From: Hemibagrus wyckioides
Taxonomy: Eukaryota; Chordata; Actinopteri; Siluriformes; Bagridae
Direction of reading: 5' to 3'
Assembly (NCBI RefSeq): GCF_019097595.1
Contig: NC_080717.1
Span: 14,808,336-14,872,335 of the forward strand
Length of the DNA stretch: 64,000 nt
The notes beneath the pieces were generated by a model. It ran no database searches, was not told the origin of the DNA, and saw only the letters and a program-made list of their open reading frames with translations. The position numbers were made by a program, and so were the translations under genes. Shown piece by piece: positions 1 through 12,196 of this stretch; positions within the stretch are counted from its first letter, which is position 1, and every line of letters begins with the position of its first letter.

Positions 1-240
1 CAGGACTTTCACTGCTTTTATTGCATTATTTGAAAAGGCAGTGCATACCTATCATATAGCATGAGCCTATAAATTGTGAGAATTCTCAGTGGACATGTAA
101 AGTGTTTCCCAACTCTCAACCACTTCTTTGTGATCCACTTTCAGCTGTTCTCATTAAAGCATCTTAGCCCAAACAGCATATGAATACAGGGAGCCATGGA
201 CTGGGCTTCAATATCAGCTCATATAACTTACAGCCTGAGA

Positions 241-640
241 GTCTTCGGTTCAATTCAATTCAAAATCACTTGTATAGCTCTTTTAGGGTTGCAAAAAGCA
301 GCTTATATATAGAAATATCTAAATTCAGGATATACGTTTAAAATTGAATTTATGTATTTATCCCTAATGAACAAGCCAGAGGTGATAGTGGAAAGAAAAA
401 AAAACTCTTTGAGACAATATGAGGAAGAAATCTTGAGAGGAACCAGACTCAAAAGAGAACAGATAGTGTGATTACAAGTCATTCTAGCTTTATCATGAAG
501 TCTATTTTGCTTAAATTGTCAAATGTTCACTGGTGGAGACTTGAATGTAAAACAGTTTGTGGCAGTCCTAAGCCATCATCATGATTTCTAAGTGATACCA
601 CCCACAGTAATCTCATGTATCTTTTAGTGTCCACAAATAT
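241..640 (-). repeat. Interspersed repeat, copy A (TTGAA-tailed, LINE-3'-end type)
   Basis: Read on the minus strand this ends in AAAATCACTT-like sequence followed by short TTGAA repeats, the form typical of a retroposon 3' tail in fish. It shares blocks with 12780-13320 (plus) and 33419-33850 (minus): the 'CATGATTTCTAAGTG' block, the 'GAAGTCTATTTTGCT' block and the 'AAACTC...GAGA' block appear in the same order. Boundaries are approximate and the class is inferred from the tail. Confidence 0.6.
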
Positions 641-2084
641 AGACAGCAAACCTTTTTTCTGTCTTATGATATCTGAACTGAAATGCCCAACTGAAATTTT
701 TGCCCAAATATGTGATAACACCTAGAACAAAGGTTTATTTTTATTACTCTGATTATACAGAGACAGATATTGTGCCAACTTTATCTTGCACAACTTTCTC
801 ACCACATGTTTTAGAAATTGAATATGAAAGCAATTAAATCTTATTTAATCCTGATGCGTCTTCACCGGCACAGCTCGCTGTTCATAAAAATGTCTTCTCT
901 GATCACATCTTATTGGCAGCGGCCATGAAACTAATGCTTTATGTTCAAACAGGGATCTGTAAATCACTTTATTATTCGGTCAGGATGGATGGCGCGAAGC
1001 GTTTGGAACATCTGGCTTTAATTAACTGGTTAAGGCGAAAGAGAGCGAGGCAGGCTGGGGAGGTTTCAGGTGATCGACCGTGTTCAATAGCAATGTTCCG
1101 GCCAACAAAATCTGTGTTAAAACCTGTAAGGGTTCTAATGAACAAAAATGCCCACAGCATTTGCTTGTGCAAAGGCTTATAGATTAGCAGCGGTGAAACG
1201 TGTTGATCTGGCTGAAGGAAGCAGGCTGGCTGGTTGCTGTAGCTCAGAATCTGCCAGTACGTACCGTTGCCAGATGCTGGAGTGCAAAGACTGAGCATCG
1301 AGCAGCAATTTTAAGAATGCTACTAAACCATTTATGTTCCCTGCAGAAGTACACCTGTGATTGCTCGAGAACAAGCAAGACCACCAGCTGGGAAAGTTTT
1401 AAAGGCAGTTTAATATTTTAGTGCCTGTGTACACCTCCACATCAGAAAGGTCTCATTTGCTGTTGTGCAGTCTAGACTGTGTGCTTGCCTGAATATTTTA
1501 TTCTCTTTTACCCTTTGAGTGTGTGGGTCAAGGTGAGACGTTTTATACAAAGGACATTGAATTACATAATATTGCTTGTCATGCATCTACTACCGACCAT
1601 GGAAGTCCCTTGGAGGTATTTTTAAGCTCATGTCCAAAGTGACTAACACCATCACTACTAATTATAAAATTAGTATAAATTCTTATTAAGTCATGTGTTT
1701 TATTTGATTGAGGACTCATGAATGCACTTATCAAGCTGATACTTGATATAGACCCGGTTAGAAATCTTTATACTATCGTTGTTCCTGTTTTCAGTTAAAA
1801 CAGGAAAATTTAATAAAACAAATTATGCAATCCTGCTGAAGAGATATATTTTGAACCTGTACAACACTGTCTATATCTACTGATAAAAAGCCCACAGTGA
1901 ATTTCAATCAATACAAGTATATTGCTTTTGTTTATGGCTGTTGTTGTTGTTGAGGCCTTATTGGATTTGTACGCTGTTGAAATGTATTGGGTGAAACTGG
2001 ATAGGGTAGGGTTTGTTTGTCTGTTTTATTAAATAGGATACTGTATATCTATAATGATATAAGAACTGGTGCACAGAATACTGC

Positions 2085-2547
2085 TACACTATACAGTTAA
2101 CAGTTTGTGGACAAATGACCATCACATCTATATAATATATGACCTGTAATAACCTTCACTCCTTTGGGAAGGCTTTCCACTATTTGTTAGATTTGTAGCT
2201 GTGGGGATTTGTGCTCATTCAGCCACAAAAGTATTATTTAGATCAGACACTGGTGTTTGGTGGGGAGGTCTGGTTCTCAGTCAATGTTCCAGTTCATCCC
2301 AATGGGTTCCAGTGGGGTTGAGGTCAGGGCTCTGTGCAGGATACTCAAGTTCTTCTACTCCGACATTGGCAAACCATGTCTTCATACAGCTCACATGTGC
2401 ACATGGACACTGTCATGCTGGAACATGTTTGGACCCGTTAGTTCCAATAAAAGGGAAATTGTAATACTACAGCATACAGTACCATCCTATACAACAACAT
2501 ATGAGTGTGATAGACAGGTGTCCACAAACCTTTGGCCATATAGTGTA
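2085..2547. mobile_element. Tc1/mariner-like miniature element with long terminal inverted repeats
   Basis: The left end (TACACTATACAG...TTTGTGGACA) and right end (TGTCCACAAACCTTTGGCC...ATAGTGTA) form imperfect inverted repeats of about 48 bp, bounded by TA dinucleotides as expected for Tc1/mariner target duplications. The interior, read on the minus strand, keeps a degraded transposase piece resembling the family motif PAQSPDLNPT followed by WDELEH. A sibling copy lies at 58158-58556. It is non-autonomous. Confidence 0.75.
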
Positions 2548-3301
2548 CATAAGGAACTGATTTGAACCAAGCAGCCACAATGTATTTTAATACTTTATTA
2601 TAGCTCTGATTTAAATCCAGTCTGCATAGTACAGATTCCAGTGCCATCAAGCGTTTCCTCAGACTATAGATGTGAGATATGCAGCACTCTCAGCTCATAA
2701 AGTAAACGCAAGTCGCTGACCTTGTATGTGTGTGTTCTGAACTAAAACATCAAGTGTAAGAGAGAGGAAATGAAATAAAAAGTTCTGCTGAAGGGCATAA
2801 TCCTGTAATGACTTTTCCCTAACCAGACTTTACTTCCCAGTGGTTACCCACCATTATCATTTTTTGTGAGACATCTGGAAAGGTTTACAGTTTGTAAGTT
2901 TTCTATGTTTTTCTTGGCCCTTGTAATCATGATTGTTGACAGAAGCATCCTCTTTATATTAAGTAAACAGCCTGTAATTATGACTGAAGGTTTCACATCC
3001 TTCCTCCTGTTCAAGGTGCTCTGCACATGTAGATTTATTAATGAGCCCTGTGTTTTGTTTTGCTGATCTTTCTTTAGTCCAGATTGACTCTGAAGGGTGC
3101 TGGAGGGTGCATGATTCTGTCTCAGCCATGCATTAAACTTTAAATATTAATTAATGCCATTGCTGACAGCTCATGTGAAGTTGGGTTTCTGCAAACAGAT
3201 GGTTTGTTTCAGATGACGTGAGTGATCTCTGTGCCCTCACCTGCTTTCACTAAGGTGACAAACTAGGCAGCTAAAATTACACATCTCAGGAGCTTTGTGT
3301 A

Positions 3302-3335
3302 TGTGTGTGTGTGTGTGTGTGTGTGGGTGTGTGTG
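3302..3335. repeat. (TG)n microsatellite
   Basis: Nearly pure TG dinucleotide run with one GGTG interruption, inside apln intron 1. Confidence 0.95.
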
Positions 3336-4119
3336 AGCGCATGCACATTTCAACCTGTTGTTTTCCTCCCCACTGTCTCCACTGTAAGTGTTAAGGGGAT
3401 ATATCCTTTTCCTTCTGCAACTGAAGGATGAAACACTGATATCTGAGGTCTGCCTCTTTACAGTATAAAATCTTTACATACCAGGCTTAAGAATGGTGAG
3501 ACTGGAAGGCAGATCATTTTCAGAATGAATTATGAATGGCTCACTGCAGAGAGGGCTTGGCTGTTTGTGAGGAAAGCCCGTTGCAAGGCAAGCTGAGCAG
3601 ATTCAGGTATGCACTGATGAGATTTGCGAGGTCGCACTGCGTTCTGCCGACCGACTCTAAACCAACGAAAGTGTAGTTGCCTGTTGCACTGTGACTTCTA
3701 CTGCTCGTCCCCACCCTCTTTCAGTCTCTGCCTACAGATAACCTCTTTCACAGACACACACAATCGCTCTGTGAGCCTCTTTATCTCGGCACTGAAATAG
3801 CTTGCAATTTCCAGCAAACTAGCAGTGAACTGGAGAAAGTGTGCGTCTGGAGATGAAAGGCTTCACATGCGCTGCCTACACACTCAGACACTTGCAACAC
3901 CTTCCCGCGACAGCACATATCCCAGACTCACAGCAGGTCTCTTCCTTTTTCTCTTGCTCTCTCTATCTCTCTTTACCTCGTTCTCTCCCAATCACTGATG
4001 CCTGATCCTCTAATGCCGTCTGAGAGAGGCTAATGCTGCTAATACTGCCTGGGAACAAGCACTGGCCTGAGTCTGGGCATTATAGTCCTGAAGCATGGAG
4101 CAGCCTCAGCCCAAGCTCC

Positions 4120-4123
<4 letters not shown>

Positions 4124-4150
<27 letters not shown>
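4124..4150. repeat. (CA)n microsatellite
   Basis: CA dinucleotide run with one CG interruption near its start. Confidence 0.95.
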
Positions 4151-4673
4151 GTGAAGAATGGTCTGAAAAATGATAGTGACTGTAATTCAGGCTAATTGCT
4201 TCCCATTTACTCATGCAGAGACAAAAATAGCAAGATCTCCATAATGAAGGCGTGCAGATTGCCAGTTTGATGTGGCTAGTAGATACTAGCCTGGACACAT
4301 ACATACTCCTCCTCCTGATACATCACACATGCTTCCCAGCATTTGTTAATTGATTGGTGTCAGTATTTGGAGAAATGCAGGGATCTACTGAAGGGTCACT
4401 GTTGTTGTTTTTAACACCAGACTGCGACCTGCATCACATCTGCAAGCCGGTCACCGGTCAGCTGACACAAGCTTCCAGTCACAGCTAAGACATGAGTGAC
4501 CTAGCACTGGGAATAAAGCTCTACTGCTAAAAATGTGTATTGTAGTAATGCTGTTACTACACATTAATTACCCATGATGAAACCGGAAAACCATACACTC
4601 TTTTGTGGGATTAAATTGAAGGCAGGTCTAGTCTTTCATTTATACAGTGATCATACATGCACATGCACATGTA

Positions 4674-4675
4674 CA

Positions 4676-4752
<77 letters not shown>
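4674..4752. repeat. (GA)n microsatellite
   Basis: About 79 bases of almost pure GA with one ACAG interruption. Polypurine on the plus strand. Open frames across it (Glu-Arg on plus, Ser-Leu on minus) are artefacts of the repeat. Confidence 0.97.
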
Positions 4753-4754
<2 letters not shown>

Positions 4755-5386
4755 AACCAAAATTCACAATGAAAGGTCTTTTGATTTTGGAAATACAATC
4801 ATCCACACTATACACCTGACTGTTGGTTTCAATACTCACAGCACATTGGCTGTTTTCAAAGAAATCAGTCAGGCTAAATGAATTATACAATCAGCTTCCC
4901 AATGTAACACAGCAAGGAATATGAGGAACACTGTAATAAGCATATGTGTTACATTTTGTGAGACCCAGCAACACATAGACCTCCAAGCTAGCTTAGCAAT
5001 ACATGACACATACAGGAATAATCATGAATATATTAACCAATCATTCTATCCCAAATTCTACAAATTCTGCCTTCCTTCTGTCAAAACACTGACAGCTATC
5101 TGCTGGTCATGAAGCAAAAAAAAAACAAAAAAAAACCCAGGACCAAAAGAATAGACAACAACATGCAAACCTCTGCAGTGCAGTACAGTGTACAGCCCAG
5201 GTGCTGTTTCTCCTCCTCTCCCCAGCCACAGAAAGCTAACTATGCTGGGTAACTGATCAACTACAGCTGCCTCTAGCCGAGCTGAAAGCTAACAGCTTAT
5301 AGACAGAGCAAGAGAGTGAGAGAGAGAGAGAAAATAGACGAGCATAGGGAGGCTCCAGGCAACAGCCTGCATGCTCCCTGACTTAC

Positions 5387-5453
5387 CAGCACGGGCTGAA
5401 CACAGCAGAGAAAGCAGCAGCACAATCACCAGCGTCAGGATCTTCACATTCAT
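5387..5453 (-). CDS. apln: apelin preproprotein, coding exon 1 (signal peptide)
   Basis: On the minus strand an ATG (complement of 5451-5453) opens a 67-nt coding exon encoding 22 residues, MNVKILTLVIVL then LLSLLCSARA, plus the first base of a Gly codon, ending at a perfect donor (G|GTAAGT; ACTTAC at 5381-5386 on plus). The peptide is a classic signal sequence: short N-region, long Leu/Val core, small residues before the cleavage site. As I recall it, zebrafish prepro-apelin starts the same way with only a few substitutions. Apelin is the secreted ligand of the G-protein-coupled receptor APJ (aplnr) and acts in angiogenesis, heart development and fluid balance. The intron is phase 1. The gene lies head to head with xpnpep2, the same neighbour as in human. 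The exon carrying the mature peptide is not in the window, so the gene is partial here. Confidence 0.93.
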
Positions 5454-5655
5454 TTCTGCTCTCCCCTCCGTCTCTCCTCTAGTCGTGAGCTGATATACTG
5501 TAGTGGTGTGTGTATGTGTGTATGTGTGTGTGAATGTGTAAGTGTGTGTGTAGAAGGGAGGTAGAGGGAGGGTGGGTGAGCTCGACAGAGAGAAAGGGAG
5601 AGATACTGTTTGCTCCTGCGCGTGTGGCTCTGTGTGTGTGTGTCTGTGTGTGCTG

Positions 5656-5691
<36 letters not shown>

Positions 5692-5885
5692 GGCTGTGTG
5701 AATGTGTTTGTATATCAGCGCCACTCTAAGACTGAGGGCAGGTCTCGGTTGGAGCTCTCCCACAGAGATGTGCACGGTTTCTTTCTTCCTCCTCTTCCTA
5801 GAATAGGAGAGCTGCAGTGTGCGCCAAGTTCAGTAGAGCTGTGAAGGCAGTCAGCTTGTGGCAGGTTTGTGTATGGTGGATGTTT
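5454..5885 (-). other. apln: Predicted apln 5' leader
   Basis: If transcription starts about 30 bases downstream of the TATA box at 5915-5922, the leader spans roughly this interval (about 430 nt). It contains a run of CA/CACACG-type repeats on the transcribed strand (TG on plus). The start site is inferred; a closer initiation site that avoids the repeat is possible. Confidence 0.4.
5499..5690. repeat. Interrupted (TG)n microsatellite cluster in the apln leader
   Basis: Several TG-rich blocks (about 5506-5551, 5633-5652 and 5660-5687) separated by GA-rich sequence. On the sense strand of apln this reads as CA/CAT repeats directly upstream of the start codon. Confidence 0.9.
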
Positions 5886-5914
5886 GTTTAAAGTGGCTTC
5901 CCGCGATCATGTGT

Positions 5915-5922
5915 CTTATATA
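5915..5922 (-). promoter_or_regulatory. apln: TATA box, predicted apln core promoter
   Basis: CTTATATA on plus reads TATATAAG on minus, a good TATA box facing the apelin exon about 460 bases upstream of its ATG. It is the best core-promoter match I saw upstream of exon 1. Inferred, no transcript evidence. Confidence 0.5.
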
Positions 5923-5987
5923 ACTGACTCCGGGGGTCACAAAAAAAAGAGGGCCTCCCCCACTTACACCCCTCCACCTCCAACCCT

Positions 5988-5994
5988 CACGTCA
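5988..5994 (-). promoter_or_regulatory. apln: Hypoxia-response / CRE-like core upstream of apln
   Basis: CACGTCA on plus reads TGACGTG on minus, containing both the HIF core ACGTG and a TGACG CRE half-site, about 66 bases upstream of the TATA box in a C-rich (plus strand) promoter segment. Apelin is known to be induced by hypoxia in vertebrates, so the site is plausible, but a 7-base match occurs often by chance. Confidence 0.3.
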
Positions 5995-5999
5995 GCCCT

Positions 6000-7645
6000 C
6001 CCACCGAAAAACAGAGGAAGAGGGGGGTGGATGAGGAAGATGGGTCACAGAGGTTTATGGTAATAACCCAACAGATGCTCTTGTTTCAAACTCTCTGCAT
6101 GCCAGAAAAGCAGCGCATAATGAACCTGTAGATCAGGCGATGACAGAAGACTTTCATTCTTCAGACAGCTACAGTTACCTGGGGGATTTTTTTTATCTTG
6201 CCACATCCTACATAACTGATACATCTGACATTTTATTGTTTTTTTGCTACTGTACAACTGATCAGATTCACCTTTTAGAGTCTATCTATATAAATTTATC
6301 TCAATATTATTAACAGAGCAGATAAATCTACAAGACTGGGCTGAGAAGACAGAAACTCAGCTTGATAACAATAACAATTTTCTTTAAGGTCTACACATAA
6401 GCACATAGTAATACTTAACTATTGAAGGAAGACATGCACTAATCCTTAGCACAGCCTTTTTAGGATTTTTGTATATCTCTAATCCTAAACTAGAACCAAG
6501 ATATATTATAAATTCAAATGAAAGTAGACATTATTACAAATTTCACCTAGGGTATAAACGTTTATGATATTGTGTTCAGCTCTAAATTTTCTCTTATCTG
6601 ATTTAGTATCTCACCATGTGCTTGTATGCATCACATTTTCTTTAACATCAGCCCAATAAAGTGGGTAGCTTTTGATGATGTTTTCTCAAAGCAATTTGTT
6701 AGGGTCACTGGCTACTTCAACTGTATTAATACATCTGCACATAATCCTATTATCCTAAATGTTGGGTTAGCCTACAATGTATACAAAAAGACTGTCAATA
6801 TTTGACCATTAATTGTGCGTTACCATTATTAACATCTATTTATACATGATTCAGTTAGCTGTCAGTGAGCTCCATTATTTCCTGATGCACTACAGATTAG
6901 TAATGCATAAATTCCTCATAATGGAAGCATTATTAATTAATTATTAATCTTTGCATATTTGTGGACCTAAGTATCCAACAGTGATTTTCATTTTAAAAAA
7001 ATCTTTTTAAAAATGATAGGAATGCTAATCCCAGAGAGTGAAGTTAGTGAAGCACTTAAAAAACAATTAAGTTCTTGCTGAATGGACAGAAAGCCATGAT
7101 GGATGGATTGCATTTGTCATGTAAAACACAAAGCCCCAGTAAGGATGTTCCTGAAAGTCATTTTACTCAATCAAGTCCTCAGTTCAGGGTCTATGCTCCT
7201 GCTCCCTCTACACACTGTGCAGGCATTGTATAGCGAGTCACCTGCCCCAGGGCTAACATGTCCCCAACACCCTCTTCAGACGTACCAACACGAGCACCTT
7301 CCATTTTTAAATGGCCCACTTGAAATGCTCACTTCTCATGAAGTAATCTTTTCACCCTGCAAGTGGCTAAGGCTCAGTTTAAAGGTTCTTATCCTCCCAA
7401 TGCTCTTTTTTTAGCAGCCAGATAATTCATTCATGTACATTGACCAGGTACTGTCCATGACAATCATCCATGCTGCTTTACATCATCACAAATATGCATG
7501 GCATATAGCGGGTGTGGTTATTTAAATCTCCCTTAGTTATTTGAGTTTTTGTGCCTTACTTTTAACCCTAAGGTTTGATGTGCTTTTAGATGTATTTTGA
7601 GATGCTTTTCTGCTCACCATTTATAAAGAGTGATTATTTGAGTTA
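6000..7645. other. Intergenic sequence, no gene seen
   Basis: AT-rich unique-looking DNA upstream of apln. Open frames are short, lack flanking splice sites that would join them, and resemble no family I know. Regulatory elements for apln may lie here but none can be pinned from sequence alone. Confidence 0.6.
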
Positions 7646-7649
7646 ATAT

Positions 7650-7990
7650 GGACTTCCCGTCAGCAGAAACCAGTCTGGACATTCTCCTCTAATCTGCCTG
7701 CAGACTCTCTGTACACAGGAAGTTTTTTGTTTTTCACACCATGCCGTGTTAACTCTAGCGACTATTCTGTGTGAAAATCCAAGGAGATCATCAGTATCTG
7801 AAATACTCAAACCAACCCATCAGGCACCAAATATTCATGCCATGGTTCTGATGTTTCATGAACATTAGCTAAAGCTCTTGACGTGAATCTGCATGATTTC
7901 ATGAACTGTGCTGTTGCCGCATGATTGCTGATTGGATAACTGCATAAATGAGTAGGTGTGCACCTGTTAGTAATAAAGTGGAGGGTGAGT
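7650..7990 (+). repeat. Teleost interspersed repeat ending in 'TAATAAAGTGG...GTGAGTATA'
   Basis: Contains blocks I recognise from a very common fish repeat: 'TATCTGAAATACTCAAACCA', 'CATCAGGCACCAA', 'CTGCATGATTTCATG', 'ATTGGATAACTGCATAAATG' and the terminal 'AATAAAGTGGAGGGTGAGTAT'. The A-rich 3' end runs straight into the GATA microsatellite. Transposon class is uncertain. Confidence 0.6.
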
Positions 7991-8091
<101 letters not shown>

Positions 8092-11000
8092 AGACAAAAA
8101 TAACAGTAAAGGGTGTGTGCAGAATATAAAGAATATAAAACCCAAGTGAAGCCAGTGTAGTTTCCCATGTGAATGGGCTGGAATCTCGATACGGTTAACC
8201 TGATATTGACGTGACATATTTAAGCTGACATTCAATACTTTAACGCCATACTTTCTATTTCATTTCAGTTCCATTACTCATCTAATTCAATTTTTTCTGG
8301 AGTGCAAAGCCAAAACAACACAAATTGTATTATTGCTCAATTACCTGCTGACTGCAACATAACACTAATAAAAACATCAATGTTAAAACAACTAAAAACA
8401 TTAAAAAAAAAGCCAGAAAAAAACATTAATTCAGTAAATCAGGTGTTTTTCCTCTGCTGGGATTTCAGTGGTCATAAGGAATGATTTTATTGTCGTTTGT
8501 AAGGAGATATTCCCCTTTTTGTAATTCTAAAGTAGAGTGCAAAGTCAAAACATTTGCACCACATTACTCCTATTCATGTTCGCTTGATGTAAAGTTTGAA
8601 GAGGCTTTCAGGTGGTGAGGTGTTTTTTTTCCACCTCAGTATCCTTGCATCCGTTTGTTGATACTAACGGATGATCTGCCTTGATGGCATTGAATTCCTA
8701 TGCCATTTCTTCGGGAAGTGGCCTTGGTCATCCGGAACCCTGGACCCTGCACAAGCTGTTATTTCAAAGGGCTGGGATCTGACACAGGAAGCACTTGGAT
8801 GTTTACAGGAAGTCCTTTCAATAAAGGAATGCCGTGCATGCTGCATGTCAGCTACCGTTTGACGACATTTGTGGTCTAGTGGTAGCTGCCTCAAATAAAG
8901 CAGTATATTAGTTGCCTGTTTATTTTTAGTTGCCCACGTTTCTTCACCCGTCTGATTTTGTTGCTCATAAGAAACAAGGATGACTCCTGCTCAGGACATG
9001 TTTATGGGCGATATTAATCACTCCACAGGTGGTTTTGTATTCCTGGCTTAAAAATGTCTCTTATCAGACTAAATGTTTCTCTTGTAATAACCTTCCTGTT
9101 TATTCTTCACTTAATTACCGGGCTCAAATACAGTGACGAAAATAAACAGGCAGATGTTTGTTGCTATTGTTAACAATTGAAGTAGGTTGAATGTTTTAAA
9201 AAGAATGGATGGAGAGTTAAATTTCACCACTGGTGTTTCTACTGAGCGTCTTTACCTCCATATGCAATATTAGCCTTAAACTAGGTGATGGAGTTGTGAG
9301 TTAGTGGAATAGGTGAGATGTAAATCATATTCAGATTTTAAAAAACTAGGAGGTTGCTGCTGATCAGACTAAAATCTACTGCACAGTATTTTTCTCATTT
9401 AAAAAAGAAAGAAAACCAAATTTTTATCTCATTATTGCACATTCATCATGTCTATTTGTCTGAAAATCACATAATCCCGACTTTTCCAGACTTGTGTGTT
9501 TGTTGTCATGATGCTGTTCGTTGTTGTTGTGTTTGTATTCTGACTGGAGTGATTTTACTACACAGGATGAACTTCTAGCCCATTCTTCAAGCTGTCTCAG
9601 CCAATTATCACCATGAACATTTGCCCCAGTGTTGCGTGACTGTGCAGCAGCTGTCTCCATAATCCAGGTTATCCGGTCCATGAGCTAGAGAGTGGTAACT
9701 GGGGGTAACTTATGAGGGATGACAGTTTAGGGTCGCGATCGTTTAGAATGGGGCTAAAGTAACCCACAGCCACTCATTCATTTATGGACAATGCAAGGGC
9801 TCTAAAAGGTAACAGCAGTTCCCACCTGCACTACTGGGTTTTGCTGGTACTTGCTGGACCCATTCATTTTCGCAAAGTTCACTCTTTGTACATTGATAAT
9901 ATAAAGCCTGAAATCTTCTATCAGCCTGGTGTCTGCATGCTAAGAGTGCTGTTTTTACTCAGTAGCCCTGTTTGAACAGAGTAGGTCAAGCCCACATGTG
10001 CCCTCATAATAGCAGCGCTTTACTGTAGGTGCCTAAAGCCAACAAACAGTGAATGGCTTTGAATTCTTTGTACGTTCAGCCTGTAATCAACCATACAGAT
10101 CTTTACAGAGGTGACAGGTGATCCAAGTGATCTTGATGTTAGTTACCCCGCCTGCGTTTCACAAAGTGGATTGGATCTGGGCCACGTGAACAGAAGATAT
10201 CCTCTGAAGCTTTGCGTTTCTTCCCAACGTTCTGTATCCGAGCATGAATGGGAGTGGACCAGTGCAAACTGGTCATCTGTACCTCCTCTCAGATTTTTCG
10301 ACACCTTTTTCTTTCACACCCCAAAAAGAGTAGAGCTATGTTGTTAATCCAGATCGAGAGTTCGTTTATTGTACGCGGAAGATTAAAGCAAGTCAAAACA
10401 AATTAAATGGTCAAAGAGAAGTAGCCAAAAGCCGGTCCTCCTTTTTATGCAGCTGTTCGCATGATGTTGCACTTATCAGAATTTCAATCAGTTGCATGCG
10501 GTTTGGAAACCTGCTTTAATGCTGGATGCTGGCGGCAAATTCTGGGCTAAAAATCAGTGTGGGGTTAAATCGAGGGAGCGCTGTACCTTGACAGATTAGA
10601 GGGTTGTTTGTGTGTGTTGCAAACTTTGCCTGTCTCTCACTAAATATTTAACATGATGAATTCCCTGTGTGTTCAGATCTTATAATGTAGATCAGTGTAG
10701 ATCTATGTTCTAAAGAATAACTAATTTGATTGTGTTTACAGTCTAAAACAGATATACAACTGGAACATGTCTCAAACAGTCCTTCAGTAAGACACTGTAA
10801 CCTGATACATGATCTGTTAAAGTGATAATTAAAAGGAATATGTAAGTAGTACAGTAGTTAGCTGATTTCTAAATGATCCTTTTACTTTGCCCTGCAATCA
10901 ATGTTTTTTACATTCATTATTAACCTAAACATTTACTTCTTTCTTATTTATGTCTTATATCTGCTACACTGAAGATATTTACAGGAAAAATATATTCATT

Positions 11001-12070
11001 TTCTTAAGAGGTTGTTACTGTTATGATGGAGGGTATTTCAAGGAGGGTGAACAAAGGCTTTAGCTGAGGAATCCAATAAAAAAAATTAAAAAAAACCAAG
11101 TGATTTGACAGTGCCAGCTTCTGGAAAAAACAAAAATCCATTTCCACTATGGGGATTTGTTGAGGATTTTGTTTTTTCCTCTCTTCCCTATCCAAAAAAA
11201 AAACAAAACAATATTAATGATTGTAATTCTTTTACTCTACAAGCAGCTCTGGGTGTTAAAAGGTGAGGAATGACGCTAAGTTGTTGAAACTCACTTGTAT
11301 GAATAGGAAATAAAAAGCCTCCATAAAAGCTATGCTGGAATGGCAGCGTTTTGAACCAAGTCTTCTTTGTTTCTTATCTCTGTGAAATTTGCCTTTCATG
11401 TGCTGACACCTTCCTTATTATGAATTCTCTTTGCTCTGTCTGGGAAGAATAACATAACAATTCATGCTGCTATTTGTAGCGTTTCCATGGTTTGCCAAGC
11501 AATAAATGTAATTTATATACTGTCACAAAAAAAAAGGCAATGGCAATGGTTTTTGTAACACTTTTTGTCCAGCTGCATATTGTTATCAGCTGAAAGGGAA
11601 ATGGGCAAAAAAAAGCCACTCTATTAATGACTCCAGGTCTTTAATGGCTAGCACTGAGGCCAGAATATCCATACCGTAAATCATTTCTTTTTGGTAAGGG
11701 CAGTCTTGGTCCCCACCTGTTAGGGAGAGTTTGCCTTCAGGTCATTTTTCAACATGAGATCAGGGACCCATTAGAAATCAGTTCATTCTGCGAACGCAAA
11801 AATGGATGGAAAACACCTGAGATGAAATTTCCCCCTCCTGCTTGTTAATGCCTGAGAGAGCTTTAGAAAATCGGGTTTCTAGAGGTCCACAGAAACCCCA
11901 GCTTAAAACAATAGGGGGGAAAAAATAACCAGCCTGTCAGGGTTAAGTATATCTTATGACTACCATTCATTTTGTATGGTTTTGATCCCCTATGGTGCGT
12001 TTGATCCAATATGAAGACATTAATTGGGTTGATGGGTTTTAGATATTGAGACATTGGAAAACAGTATAGT
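8092..12070. other. Intergenic sequence, no gene seen
   Basis: About 4 kb without a supportable gene or clear transposon. Local A-rich tracts occur (for example near 8400, 11080, 11200 and 11530). The 8640-8900 and 9500-9780 segments have higher sequence complexity than their surroundings and could be conserved noncoding elements, but this cannot be judged without alignment. Confidence 0.5.

Positions 12071-12196
<126 letters not shown>

Larger units (their letters stand above)
1..5386 (-). other. apln: apln intron 1, window-proximal part
   Basis: This is the sequence downstream of the apelin exon 1 donor on the minus strand, running off the left window edge. I looked on the minus strand for the conserved apelin C-terminus (arginine-rich stretch ending in LSHKGPMPF) and did not see it, so coding exon 2 probably lies outside the window. 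The stretch holds a LINE-like repeat tail, a Tc1-like miniature element and several microsatellites, listed separately. I see no other gene; short open frames are not supported by splice sites or recognisable domains. Confidence 0.7.

Noticed and set aside
4574..4890. Glu-Arg and Ser-Leu rich frames on both strands
   Set aside because: Translations of the GA microsatellite at 4674-4752, with no gene structure.
5479..5775. 98-codon His/Thr-rich minus-strand frame in the apln leader as an upstream open reading frame
   Set aside because: Its first codon is GTG, not ATG, and no in-frame ATG precedes it nearby; the protein is just the CA repeat translated.
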